Below, one piece after another: positions 8,301 to 16,657 of a stretch of 64,000 nucleotides of DNA. The first letter of the stretch is position 1, and every line of letters starts with the position of its first letter. A program made the position numbers and the translations under genes. Source of the DNA: SVTX01 sp964629615 (GTDB lineage: Bacteria > Bacillota > Clostridia > Oscillospirales > CAG-272); assembly GCA_964629615.1 (NCBI GenBank), contig CAZVUD010000002.1:1-64000 (forward strand), written 5' to 3'. Below the pieces are notes generated by a model. It was not told the origin of the DNA, did not search any database, and saw only the letters and a list, made by a program, of their open reading frames with translations.

Positions 8301-8634
8301 GACAGCATCCAAGCGCGAGCGTGAAAAGCGCACGGTCGCATTGATGATAAGAATATATTGTAAAAATAAACACGGGACAAAGAAAGCTCTTTGTCCCGAT
8401 TGCGAGGCTTTGCTTGAATATGCAAAAATGCGGAGCGACAAGTGTCCCTTTATGGAAAACAAGACATTTTGCTCCAATTGCCGTGTTCATTGCTATAAGC
8501 CGCAAATGAGGGAGAAGATTCGTGAGGTCATGCGCTTTTCGGGACCTCGCATGATATTCATACATCCGGTAATGGCTGTGCGCCATGTAATAGAAAGTAA
8601 AAAAGAAAAGAAACGAACGGAGAAAGAAATATAA
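8287..8634 (+). CDS. YgbA_NO family protein (nitrous-oxide-stimulated promoter family)
   Basis: 115 residues, very basic and cysteine-rich. The family pattern is clear: a basic N-terminus, MIRIYCKNKHG, CPDCEALLEYA, then CPF..KTFCSNCRVHCY and RPxMIFIHPVMA-type ending. The paired cysteines suggest metal or cluster binding. The family is named for E. coli YgbA, whose gene responds to nitrogen oxides; its biochemical role is not established as far as I know. It sits inside a four-gene operon with overlapping reading frames on both sides, under the GTTAGC palindromes. Confidence 0.85.
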   Translation: MKKNKTASKREREKRTVALMIRIYCKNKHGTKKALCPDCEALLEYAKMRSDKCPFMENKTFCSNCRVHCYKPQMREKIREVMRFSGPRMIFIHPVMAVRHVIESKKEKKRTEKEI

Positions 8635-9062
8635 TGAAGATAAAAAAGATACTGTGGCTCATCCTTGGATGTGTTGGACTCGGAATAGGTGCTGTGGGAG
8701 CGGTATTGCCCATGCTGCCTGCCTTTCCGTTTCTCTTGCTTGCGGCATTCAGCTTTGGAAAAAGCTCGGAGAGATTGCATAAGTGGTTTATCGGAACCAA
8801 GCTGTATAAAAATAATCTCGAATCCTATGTAAAAGGTCAGGGAATGACGCTGAAAACAAAGATAAAGATAATGATCACCGTCACGATCCTTATGGGATTT
8901 GGCTTTTTTATGATGCTTCGTAAGGATCTGTATATTCCTTGTGCCATCCTTGGCGGTGTGTGGCTGTTCCACATTTTATACTTTACGTTCAAGGTAAAGA
9001 AATATACCCCCGATAATAAGGTCACAGATGAGCGATCGCAGAGCGGCGATTGCATTATTTAA
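8634..9062 (+). CDS. YbaN family (DUF454) inner-membrane protein
   Basis: 142 residues. The family signature GxxxxLPxLPxFPFLLLAAFSFGKSSERLHxW is present at about residues 15-48, with further hydrophobic segments near residues 80-96 and 100-116. The start codon shares a base with the YgbA stop (TAATG). Last gene of the operon; the function of DUF454 is unknown. A third GTTAGC palindrome follows the stop by nine bases. Confidence 0.88.
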   Translation: MKIKKILWLILGCVGLGIGAVGAVLPMLPAFPFLLLAAFSFGKSSERLHKWFIGTKLYKNNLESYVKGQGMTLKTKIKIMITVTILMGFGFFMMLRKDLYIPCAILGGVWLFHILYFTFKVKKYTPDNKVTDERSQSGDCII

Positions 9063-9070
9063 GACGATTT

Positions 9071-9086
9071 GTTAGCTATGGCTAAC
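9071..9086. promoter_or_regulatory. Operator-like palindrome, copy 3, downstream of operon
   Basis: GTTAGC-TATG-GCTAAC has the same half-sites as the two leader copies but lies after the last gene, in the convergent space before the bidirectional terminator. It could be a looping site, a decoy, or a promoter relic; nothing in the sequence decides. Confidence 0.55.
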
Positions 9087-9131
9087 TTTGGTACTTAATA
9101 AAAACATCTGCAAGGTCAGATCAAGTACACA

Positions 9132-9168
9132 AAATACCGCCTGCGAGTGTCAGTCGCAGGCGGTATTT
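9132..9168. terminator. Bidirectional terminator between YbaN and rluB
   Basis: A perfect 15-bp stem, AAATACCGCCTGCGA with TCGCAGGCGGTATTT (loop 9147-9153), is flanked by A and T runs on both sides. It can stop the plus-strand operon and the long minus-strand lon-to-rluB array. Confidence 0.88.
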
Positions 9169-9213
9169 AAATTGTTTGGTAATTAAGATCGGTATTATAT
9201 GTGATCAAATGCT

Positions 9214-9957
9214 TTAAACTCCCTTAAGATGGGCATATTCCTTATCTGTGAGGTATCTCCATTTGCCATCTGCAAGATCTCCAAGCTTGACTTCTCCGAT
9301 AGATACTCGCTGAAGTCGCTTTATCTTAAGCTCCTTCGCCTCGCACATGCGGCGTATCTGCCGATTTCTTCCTTCGTAAAGCTCAAACTCAAGCACAGTG
9401 TAGGAATTATATCCCTGCTTGTTTTCGCGCACCTTGCGTATTCTGACGCGTTCTGTCATGCGTCCGTCTATCTCAATAGGCTCACCGAGTGCATATACCT
9501 CCTCGTCTGTAAAGAGGTAGGGCAGGGTAACGTGGTAGAGCTTGCATATGGAGTGCTTTGGATGAGTGAGCTTATTTGCAAGCTCGCCGTCGTTCGTAAG
9601 CAGGATAAGACCGTCAGAGTCCATATCCAGTCTGCCTATGGGGTAGAGTCGTATGAGCTTGCCATTCTGATCCCTTATTTTTACAAGATCGGTAACATTT
9701 GCTCTGCCTTTTTCGTCAGATGCGGTAGTAACTATACCTCTTGGCTTGTTGAGTGCTACGCATATGCGCGCCGTTTGGCGATATCTTACGATATTTCCCT
9801 TATATTTTACTATGTCGGTGTCAGGGTCTATCTTTTGACCAAGCTCGGCAGGAATGCCGTTTACTGATACCTTGCCTGCAATTATCTCTTGCTCGGCGGC
9901 TCTGCGCGACATTACGCCGCAGTCTGTAAAAAATTTTGATAATCTGATCTTTTCCAT
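9214..9957 (-). CDS. rluB: 23S rRNA pseudouridine synthase, RluB/RsuA family
   Basis: 247 residues. An S4 RNA-binding domain occupies about residues 3-60 (RLSKFFTDCGVMSRRAAEQEI), followed by the RsuA-type catalytic domain with YPIGRLDMDSDGLILLTNDG carrying the catalytic Asp, and EGRNRQIRRMCEA near the end. It converts a uridine of 23S rRNA to pseudouridine. It closes the minus-strand array that begins at lon, as is usual next to the scpAB-ytfJ-dacF group in Clostridia. Confidence 0.93.
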   Translation of the reverse strand: MEKIRLSKFFTDCGVMSRRAAEQEIIAGKVSVNGIPAELGQKIDPDTDIVKYKGNIVRYRQTARICVALNKPRGIVTTASDEKGRANVTDLVKIRDQNGKLIRLYPIGRLDMDSDGLILLTNDGELANKLTHPKHSICKLYHVTLPYLFTDEEVYALGEPIEIDGRMTERVRIRKVRENKQGYNSYTVLEFELYEGRNRQIRRMCEAKELKIKRLQRVSIGEVKLGDLADGKWRYLTDKEYAHLKGV

Positions 9958-9993
9958 CTGTAATCCTTTTTTCAGCCTACCTGCGGCTGAAGC

Positions 9994-11199
9994 TTAGAAT
10001 AAGTCCTTTATCTTATCAAAGAAAGAGGGCTCTTTTTGTGTTTGCACGTCATTATCCGCAATAAGCGGACTTTCGCACAATATATGCTCACCCTGCTTAT
10101 AGTATATCCTTCCTAATGTATCCCCCTGCTTTATCGGAGCAAGAGAGAAGGGCATAAGCTCTATGTGGCAGGTTACATTTTCCTTATCCTTGCGATAGGT
10201 GTATGAGAGGGGAAATGCATTTTTTACGGATATGCTTGATGCATTCCCACCGCAGACATGCTGAGAATATGTGAATTCACCTGTGTCGTACACATCACAG
10301 CGCTCATATATACTGCGCCCGAGATCAAGCAGAGCGCCATGATCCTGCCAATCATTCGGAGCATTGAGGGTCACGCAGATAAGCTTTACTCCGTCTGCAT
10401 CTGCTGCACTGACAAGGCATCTTCCGCTTTTTTTGGTAAATCCCGTTTTGACACCGACAGCGCCCTTGTAGCTTGAAAGCAGCTTGTTGTGATTGATCAG
10501 CAGTCTGGCGCCTTCGCCTGAATTGAGCGGCACGGTTTTCCTTTTTGTAGCAACGATCCGTGAGAATGTCGGATCCTTCATGGCTTCCATGGTGATCATG
10601 GCAAGATCGTAGGCTGTGGTGTAATGCTCTTGACTGTCCAGACCGTGAGGGTTGTCAAAATGTGTATCCTTAAGCCCGAGGCTTTCAGCTTTCTCGTTCA
10701 TCATGCTTGAAAAGCCCTCTATGGATCCGCCGACCTCAATGGCGATAGCGGCGGCAGCATCGTTGGCTGACGAGAGCAAAAGTGCATACAGAAGATCCTC
10801 GACAGTCATACGCTCATTTGCATACAGATATACAGACGAGCCTTCTATCCCCACAGCAGAAGGGGAGATGGATATCTCGCGCGATATATCGCATCTTTCT
10901 ATCGCGACAAGGGCAGTCATTATCTTTGTCGTGGAAGCCATGGGCATGCGCTCATGCGCGTTCTTCTCAAAGTATATTTCTCCGCTTTCACATTCAATCG
11001 CTACAGCTGATCTTGCGGATACCGATATATCGGCGTTGCTCTGTGCCGACACAAGGCTCACAGAGCCTTCTTCTTTGGGCACATACTCCACGGTTTTATT
11101 GCAGGACGCAAGGCTTAAAATGCATAAAAGCAGAGCCAAAGCACGTAACCTTAATGCCTGCGCCTTGGCGATGCCTGTATATTCTATGAAAAAAGGCAT
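9994..11199 (-). CDS. dacF: D-alanyl-D-alanine carboxypeptidase, DacF type, lipoprotein
   Basis: A 401-residue penicillin-binding protein of the S11 family that trims the terminal D-Ala of peptidoglycan stem peptides. All three motifs are present: S89-TTK (SxxK), SAN in LLSSANDAA (SxN) and KTGFTKKSG (KTG). The N-terminus has a basic-hydrophobic segment ending in LASC, a lipobox with Cys33, so the protein is probably lipid-anchored outside the membrane instead of held by a C-terminal amphipathic helix. The position behind ytfJ and scpAB is that of sporulation-associated dacF/dacB genes. Confidence 0.92.
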   Translation of the reverse strand: MPFFIEYTGIAKAQALRLRALALLLCILSLASCNKTVEYVPKEEGSVSLVSAQSNADISVSARSAVAIECESGEIYFEKNAHERMPMASTTKIMTALVAIERCDISREISISPSAVGIEGSSVYLYANERMTVEDLLYALLLSSANDAAAAIAIEVGGSIEGFSSMMNEKAESLGLKDTHFDNPHGLDSQEHYTTAYDLAMITMEAMKDPTFSRIVATKRKTVPLNSGEGARLLINHNKLLSSYKGAVGVKTGFTKKSGRCLVSAADADGVKLICVTLNAPNDWQDHGALLDLGRSIYERCDVYDTGEFTYSQHVCGGNASSISVKNAFPLSYTYRKDKENVTCHIELMPFSLAPIKQGDTLGRIYYKQGEHILCESPLIADNDVQTQKEPSFFDKIKDLF

Positions 11200-11274
11200 G
11201 ACTGTCTACCCCCGAAATATATCTGTTTATATAGATGATATTCCTTCGGGGGCAGAGTTATTACATTATTTATG

Positions 11275-11700
11275 TTATTTGCTTTCTTCCTCGGTGTCCT
11301 TGTCCTTTGCAAAGAGTGCCTTGATCTTTGCAATGATCTCAGGTGAGCGGTCGATAAGATCGGATATCTGCTCGATGGGATCGGAGGGGTTCTTTACACC
11401 TATGTTGATAAGCTCAACATTGCCGTCCTTTGATATGCAGAGAAGACCTATGGGCTGTACGGATATACCTGTTCCGCCGCCTGCACCGAAGTTCTGGGGA
11501 ACATCGGCAGCTCCGCCCTTTTTGTCGTTGAAATCCATGCCGCCCGTTGCAAATCCAACGGCTACCTTGGAGATCGGTATTATCGTTGTGCCTGATGCGG
11601 TGTCTATCGGTGTGCCGATGACTGTATCGGCGTCGATCATGTTTCTGATCTGTGCAAGAGTGGACTGTACTACTTCCTGAAGCTTATTTGAGTTTGCCAT
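11275..11700 (-). CDS. ytfJ: Sporulation protein YtfJ (GerW family)
   Basis: 141 residues with the family core DTVIGTPIDTASGTTIIPISKVAVGF, the glycine-rich FGAGGGTGISVQPIG stretch and VELINI. In Bacillus the YtfJ/GerW protein is a spore component needed for proper germination. It lies between the DUF2953 gene and dacF on the same strand, the standard clostridial context. A 75-bp space to dacF contains an imperfect hairpin with CCCCCGAA/TTCGGGGG arms and no T-tract. Confidence 0.92.
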   Translation of the reverse strand: MANSNKLQEVVQSTLAQIRNMIDADTVIGTPIDTASGTTIIPISKVAVGFATGGMDFNDKKGGAADVPQNFGAGGGTGISVQPIGLLCISKDGNVELINIGVKNPSDPIEQISDLIDRSPEIIAKIKALFAKDKDTEEESK

Positions 11701-11733
11701 AATTCTTGTCCTTTCGTTTATGTAAAAAAATTA

Positions 11734-12492
11734 TTATTTTTCATTGCTGTTGCCGTGCTCTGCGCCTTCTGTGTCGGGTGCGGACGGCTTTATCTTTACC
11801 CATCCTACGATGAATTTAACGCCTGCCTTTATAAGAGCCGAAAGCACGCCGCCAAGGCTCATGGAAAATCCGATATCTATATCTGCCGTGATCTTATCTG
11901 AAAGAAAGTCAGGCTCGATATATACGGTGAAATTTTTCTTTGTGTGGAGATTTGTGTGTCGGTCAATGAACGTGAGCACAGGGGCGAGAGCGGCACATAC
12001 AGCACCGTGCAATGTGGCAGTTTTGTCTGCACTGTCCGAGCCTACGCGTATTATGACCTTTGCGATGTGAAAATGGAATTTTGAGAAGAAGGAAGAGAAG
12101 AAGAGTGACAGAACGTCCTTAAACAGGCTTATCATGTCGGGAATGGGAGGCGTTGAAGCGCGCTTTTTTGCCTTGACAGCCTTCTTTTCAGCCTTTGTCA
12201 TTGCTGCTTTTTTCTTTTTAGCCTCTGCCTTTTCCTTTTTCTTTTTAGCCTTAGCCTCCGCCTTTTTTCGTTCCTTTGCCTCGACTTTCGCATCTCTTGC
12301 ACGTATCTTTTTTAAGGTGTATTTCCTAAGGGAGTATTTTTTCGGCTTTTTGGGGAGAATGTTTATCTTTATTCCAAATACGCGCACCGACAGTCGAAGC
12401 ACGTCATCCATCTTAAGATCGACACGCACTCTTACAGAAAATAAAAGCACGAAAAATGCTATGATGCTGCATATTATGATAAGTGCGGTCAT
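11734..12492 (-). CDS. DUF2953 domain protein with lysine-rich segment
   Basis: 252 residues of unknown function. An N-terminal membrane helix (residues 1-20) is followed by VRVDLKMDDVLRLSVRVFGI, then an extremely Lys/Ala/Glu-rich helix (roughly residues 60-115, repeats of AEAKKKK), a hydrophobic segment and the DUF2953 core with DxDIGFSMSLGGVLSALI. Homologues sit between scpB and ytfJ in many spore formers, suggesting a sporulation or envelope role. The charged linker is longer than I would expect for the family. Confidence 0.8.
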   Translation of the reverse strand: MTALIIICSIIAFFVLLFSVRVRVDLKMDDVLRLSVRVFGIKINILPKKPKKYSLRKYTLKKIRARDAKVEAKERKKAEAKAKKKKEKAEAKKKKAAMTKAEKKAVKAKKRASTPPIPDMISLFKDVLSLFFSSFFSKFHFHIAKVIIRVGSDSADKTATLHGAVCAALAPVLTFIDRHTNLHTKKNFTVYIEPDFLSDKITADIDIGFSMSLGGVLSALIKAGVKFIVGWVKIKPSAPDTEGAEHGNSNEK

Positions 12493-12536
12493 TACATATC
12501 TCCTTTCATTTGTTTATTTTCTTATGCGCTTGTGTG

Positions 12537-13112
12537 TCAGATGTTTACTTCTATCTCGCCGCTTTCGTCCTCACTTGGAGGTGTGAGCTCGGTAACGGGA
12601 AGCTCGTCAAGTGACGACAGCCCGAATACTCTGAGAAACTTGTCGCTCGTTTTGTAGAGCATTGGGCGTCCGGGTGCTTCAAGACGTCCGCATACCTCTA
12701 TGAGCTGCTTGTCTATAAGGGAAGTCATGGCGTACGATGAATCCACGCCGCGAATGTTGTCTACATCGCTTCGCGTGACAGGCTGATTGTAGGCAACGAT
12801 GGCAAGTGCCTCCATTGTTGAGGCTGAGAGATTTCCGCCTCTCTTTATACCGAGAGCCTCGCGTATGTAGGGGGAGTATTCCTCCTTTGTCGCAAGCTGG
12901 CATGTGTCGGGATATGTGAGAAGCAAAACGCCTCTGTGGCTGTTCTCCTTTGAAAGATCATGTGCCATAGCCTCGGTGAGTGTCTTTATGTCCTTTACAT
13001 CCAGCCCGAGCACCTCGGATAGCTTTTCGTATGAAACGGGGTGCCCTGCGGCATAAAGTATGGCTTCTATCGCGGCGTATACATCACATGCCGCTGTGTT
13101 TTCTTCATTCAT
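12537..13112 (-). CDS. scpB: Segregation and condensation protein B
   Basis: 191 residues. Two winged-helix domains: the N-terminal one (AAIEAILYAAGHPVSYEKLSEVLG) and the second with LSASTMEALAIVAYNQPVTRSDVDNIRGVDS, which is diagnostic for ScpB. It forms the condensin complex with ScpA and SMC; smc itself is encoded at 29.1 kb. The start overlaps the scpA stop by four bases. The acidic tail PPSEDESGEIEVNI is not structured. Confidence 0.95.
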   Translation of the reverse strand: MNEENTAACDVYAAIEAILYAAGHPVSYEKLSEVLGLDVKDIKTLTEAMAHDLSKENSHRGVLLLTYPDTCQLATKEEYSPYIREALGIKRGGNLSASTMEALAIVAYNQPVTRSDVDNIRGVDSSYAMTSLIDKQLIEVCGRLEAPGRPMLYKTSDKFLRVFGLSSLDELPVTELTPPSEDESGEIEVNI

Positions 13113-13917
13113 TTAAAGCTCCTTTCAGGATCGGACGGATCATTTTGCTCTGTGCTTTCTTTGTCATCGTCTTTGGCTTCATTTTCGTTAAGCTCCAAGA
13201 GCGTTGAGCTTTCAAAGACCGTGACAGCTGATCCTTCATCCTCGATTATGCTTACCCGACGTATCTTGATGAGCTCCAATATACCCAAAAAGATGGCAAT
13301 AAGGTCGGGCAGGGATGTTGCGTCATCCAAAAGCTCCTGTATATGAAATTTTCTGTTTTCAGATCCCATTTTAGACAATATCCGTGTTATCTTGACCTCA
13401 ACAGGCACGATAGGGGAGGATATCATGGGTTTGAAAACATTTTTTTCGGGCTTTGGTCGGTTTTCGTTGTATGTGATTATCCTGCGCACCGCGATGCTCA
13501 AGCTCTCGATGCTCTGATCTGCGACAAATGTTTTGTCTATGGATATCTCGTCGGTATCCTTTTCCATTCGCTGTGAAAATTTCGGGTAGAGAAGAGCCAT
13601 TTTCTTCGCCGCTTCTTTAGCCTGACTGTACTTTAAAAGTGCGTCTGCCAGCGCGGCTCTCGGGTCTTCCTCGTCCTCCTTGACCTNNNNNNNNNNAGCA
13701 TCTTGCTCTTTATAAGCATAAGCTCGCTTGCCATAACGAGAAACTCCGTGGCTATATCCATGTTTAGAAGCTGTGCTTCTTCGATGTATTCTATGTATTG
13801 GTCGCATATGAGAGATATCGGGATATCCTCTATGCTGACCTTGTTTTTTTGTATAAGGCTCAGGAGAAGGTCAAGGGGTCCTTCAAACGAGTCAAGCTTA
13901 TACTGTATCTCTTCCAT
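13109..13917 (-). CDS. scpA: Segregation and condensation protein A, interrupted by an assembly gap
   Basis: The kleisin subunit of SMC condensin. The N-terminal part (13917 to about 13697) encodes YKLDSFEGPLDLLLSLIQK and ends at ASELMLIKSKM; the C-terminal part (from 13686 down) continues from VKEDEEDPRAAL and ends with a winged helix. The ten N at 13687-13696 separate parts in different frames. In homologues only a few residues separate these motifs, so this is one intact gene with a placeholder gap, not a frameshift. It sits between the M50 protease and scpB. Confidence 0.9.
13687..13696. other. Assembly gap (10 N) inside scpA
   Basis: The run of ten N has nominal length; reading frames on the two sides disagree while protein similarity continues. 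Confidence 0.95.
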
Positions 13918-13953
13918 CCTGACCGCCTCCTTTCTCTCTATATTTGTGCGATA

Positions 13954-14679
13954 TCAGAAGAATATCTTCAGTCCGAGCTTGAAGAAGGGCTCGGCTATTG
14001 CATACAGCAATCTGCCTGCGAGCCATGAGAAGGGTGAAAAGCTGAAGATATATGAGCAAGCCCAGAGAACTGCAAAAACACCTATAAGAATATACTTTTC
14101 ATACTGCATTATCTTAAAATATGTGTTTGTGGGCAAAAACTGCAGGAAAAATCTCGATCCGTCAAACGGAGGGAGGGGAATAAGGTTAAATACCATAAAT
14201 ACGTAGTTGTAGATCGCCCACAGATAAAAGAATACTGCAAGCACGTTCACTACATTGCACAGAAGCACCGGAACATCGGGATTTGTTGCGAGCTTTAGCT
14301 GTGCTGAATAGGTAAATCCGTAAGCGATGGCGCCGATGGTTCCCGAGAGGAAGTTTGCAAGAGGCCCTGCAATGGCTGACATAGCCATACCTTTTTTGGG
14401 GTTATCAAAAAGGCGCGCGTTTATCGGAACGGGCTTCGCCCAACCGAATCCGAGTATCATCATTGCCAAAAATCCTATGGGATCTATGTGCTTTGCGGGA
14501 TTTAAGGTGAGCCTGCCGAGATTTCTTGCCGTGGGATCTCCGAATTTGTATGCAACATATCCGTGCGCCGCCTCGTGCCATGCAAGTGCAAACATTATTA
14601 CGGGCAGTGTCAGCAAGAGCTGTATTACAGCCTCACGCCATTCACCCGTTCGTATTAAGCTTAAAGTTTCAAATATCAT
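13954..14679 (-). CDS. Site-2-protease family membrane metalloprotease (M50)
   Basis: 241 residues with about five membrane segments. The zinc motif HEAAH lies at about residues 35-39 in LAWHEAAHGYVAYKFGDPTARNLGRLTLNP, and the second metal ligand region NLIPLPPFDGSRFF is near residue 170. This is the short M50.B type related to SpoIVFB, without a PDZ domain. It usually heads the scpA-scpB group in Clostridia. Substrate unknown; a role in sigma-factor processing cannot be assigned from sequence alone. Confidence 0.92.
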   Translation of the reverse strand: MIFETLSLIRTGEWREAVIQLLLTLPVIMFALAWHEAAHGYVAYKFGDPTARNLGRLTLNPAKHIDPIGFLAMMILGFGWAKPVPINARLFDNPKKGMAMSAIAGPLANFLSGTIGAIAYGFTYSAQLKLATNPDVPVLLCNVVNVLAVFFYLWAIYNYVFMVFNLIPLPPFDGSRFFLQFLPTNTYFKIMQYEKYILIGVFAVLWACSYIFSFSPFSWLAGRLLYAIAEPFFKLGLKIFF

Positions 14680-14696
14680 TTATTGTACCTGCCATA

Positions 14697-15998
14697 TCAG
14701 AAAATATCGTTTCTTATAAGGTCATCGTAGCTCTCCCTCTTTACAGCTATCCTTGATTTTCCGTCGCGGACAAGGATAACGGGCGGTCGGGGAAGTCGGT
14801 TATAATTTGAAGCCATGCTGAAATTGTACGCGCCTGTCGTAAGTGTTGCGAGTATATCGCCGCGCTCTGCCTTCTGTATCTCCACACCTTCACCCAGCAG
14901 ATCGCCCGATTCACAGCATCTGCCTGCGATCGTGGCTTTGTAATCCTTGGGTCTGTCTGCCTTGTTTGCTATAAGGAAGGTGTAATTTGAGCGATAGAGC
15001 GCATATCTCGGATTGTCGGGCATTCCGCCGTCTACCGATATGTAATTTAAAAATCCGGGGATCTCTTTTCTTGCGCCCACCGTGTACAGGGTGATGCCTG
15101 CCGCGGCTACTATAGAGCGTCCCGGCTCAAGGCGCACCTCGGGCATTTTCACGCCGTATTTTTTACATTCGCCTGTGACCACAGCCGCTATATCGGCTAT
15201 CGCGTCGGAATAGCTTATGTGGGGATCGTTTTCGGTATACCTTACGCCAAGACCACCGCCGAGATTAAGCTGGGATATCTCATAGGAGCATTGTGCCTTT
15301 ATGTCGGCTATGAAGCGCACCATGATATCGGCAGCCGCGGCGAATGGCTCTATGTCGAATATCTGCGAGCCAACATGGCAGTGAAGTCCGAGAAGTCGGA
15401 TGCCGCCAAGTGAGAGCGCAGTCTTTACTATCTCCATTGCCTGACCTGTTTCTATCGCGTTCCCGAATTTTGAGTCCACGCTTCCGGTCATTATAGCCTT
15501 GTGAGTGTGGGGATCGATACCGGGGGTGATCCTGAGCAGGATATCTTGTACTTTGTTTCTGGATATCGCTTCAGCGCTTACCGCAAAAAGTTCGTCGCAG
15601 TTATCCACCACGATCACGCCGACGCCGATGTCCATGGCGTAGCGAATATCCTCGTCGGTCTTGTTGTTGCCGTGAAAATATATCTTTTCCGTGGGAAATC
15701 CTGCGGCGCAGGCTGTGTACAGCTCGCCACCCGATACGCAATCCACACCAAGCCCTTCCTCTGCGGCTATCTTGTATATCTCCGCAAAGCAGATGGATTT
15801 TGAGGCAAAGAGGGGGAGAGCGTCAGGACCGAAATGCTTTCTTGCGCCTTCAAGATATTCGCGCATGTTTTTGCGTATCACATTTTCGTCCATTATATAG
15901 GCAGGCGTGCCGTATTCCTTTGCAAGATCTACCGTGTCAAGTCCGCCTATGGTGAGATGTCCCTTGTTATTTGTTGACAAATGGGGGTATAATATCAT
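14697..15998 (-). CDS. lysA: Diaminopimelate decarboxylase
   Basis: 433 residues of a fold-type III PLP enzyme making L-lysine from meso-diaminopimelate. The PLP lysine is Lys67 in LFASKS; HCHVGSQ and GGGLGVRY bind cofactor phosphate; GRCCESGD carries the active-site Cys contributed by the partner subunit. Seventeen bp separate it from the M50 protease gene and 24 bp from engB. No other lysine genes are adjacent. Confidence 0.95.
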   Translation of the reverse strand: MILYPHLSTNNKGHLTIGGLDTVDLAKEYGTPAYIMDENVIRKNMREYLEGARKHFGPDALPLFASKSICFAEIYKIAAEEGLGVDCVSGGELYTACAAGFPTEKIYFHGNNKTDEDIRYAMDIGVGVIVVDNCDELFAVSAEAISRNKVQDILLRITPGIDPHTHKAIMTGSVDSKFGNAIETGQAMEIVKTALSLGGIRLLGLHCHVGSQIFDIEPFAAAADIMVRFIADIKAQCSYEISQLNLGGGLGVRYTENDPHISYSDAIADIAAVVTGECKKYGVKMPEVRLEPGRSIVAAAGITLYTVGARKEIPGFLNYISVDGGMPDNPRYALYRSNYTFLIANKADRPKDYKATIAGRCCESGDLLGEGVEIQKAERGDILATLTTGAYNFSMASNYNRLPRPPVILVRDGKSRIAVKRESYDDLIRNDIF

Positions 15999-16022
15999 TT
16001 TTGACTCCTTTTGCAGGATGCA

Positions 16023-16628
16023 TTATTTGATGCCTGCACAGCGTATTATCTCACGCCAGAGCTCCTGCTTGCCCTCGCCCTTAAGGGAGGAGAAGGGGAT
16101 GATGGGCGTGTCCTGTGCAACAGACTCATCCTCGGATATGGATGCAAGAGATCTTTCGCGCTCTGTCTTGTTGAGCTTGTCTATCTTTGTGACTGCAATG
16201 ATGTAGTACATGCCGCTTGCGTTCATCCATTCGAGCATCATTCTGTCGTCGTCGGTTATTCCGCGGCGGCTGTCTATCAGCTGAATGACGCCGCGTATGA
16301 GATCGGCATTTTTGTTTTGGGTGAAATATCCGTCGGTGAGTGCAGACCATTTCTCCTTGTCCTTGGGGTTGCGCGCGGCAAATCCGTATCCGGGAAGGTC
16401 TACGAGAAAGAGCTTTTTGTTCACCTCATAGAAGTTTACGGTTATAGTCTTACCGGGCGTTGCGGATACGCGAGCCAAGGATCTTCTGCCGAGCAGAGTG
16501 TTTATAAGTGAGCTTTTTCCGACGTTGGAGCGTCCTGCAAGCGCGACCTGCGGTATGGGGTCTGTCGGAAATTGGCTTGCAAAGCCTGCTGTCATTTTAA
16601 GTGCAACGTCCTGAGTATTGAGTGCCAT
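16023..16628 (-). CDS. engB: Ribosome biogenesis GTPase EngB/YsxC
   Basis: 201 residues. G1 motif GRSNVGKSS, switch region with TPGKTITVNFY, G3 DLPGYG and G4 TKIDK are all in place. It assists late 50S subunit assembly. It follows lon by 29 bp in the same direction, the order seen in Bacillus (lonA-ysxC). Confidence 0.96.
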   Translation of the reverse strand: MALNTQDVALKMTAGFASQFPTDPIPQVALAGRSNVGKSSLINTLLGRRSLARVSATPGKTITVNFYEVNKKLFLVDLPGYGFAARNPKDKEKWSALTDGYFTQNKNADLIRGVIQLIDSRRGITDDDRMMLEWMNASGMYYIIAVTKIDKLNKTERERSLASISEDESVAQDTPIIPFSSLKGEGKQELWREIIRCAGIK

Positions 16629-16657
16629 AAATATTTATATACCTTTCTTTTTACAGT

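Noticed and set aside
12134..12586. Phe-rich ORF opposite the DUF2953 gene
   Set aside because: It mirrors the lysine-rich codons on the other strand and has no ribosome binding site.
13109..13917. Frameshifted scpA pseudogene
   Set aside because: The frame change coincides exactly with a run of ten N of nominal length and both halves are conserved.
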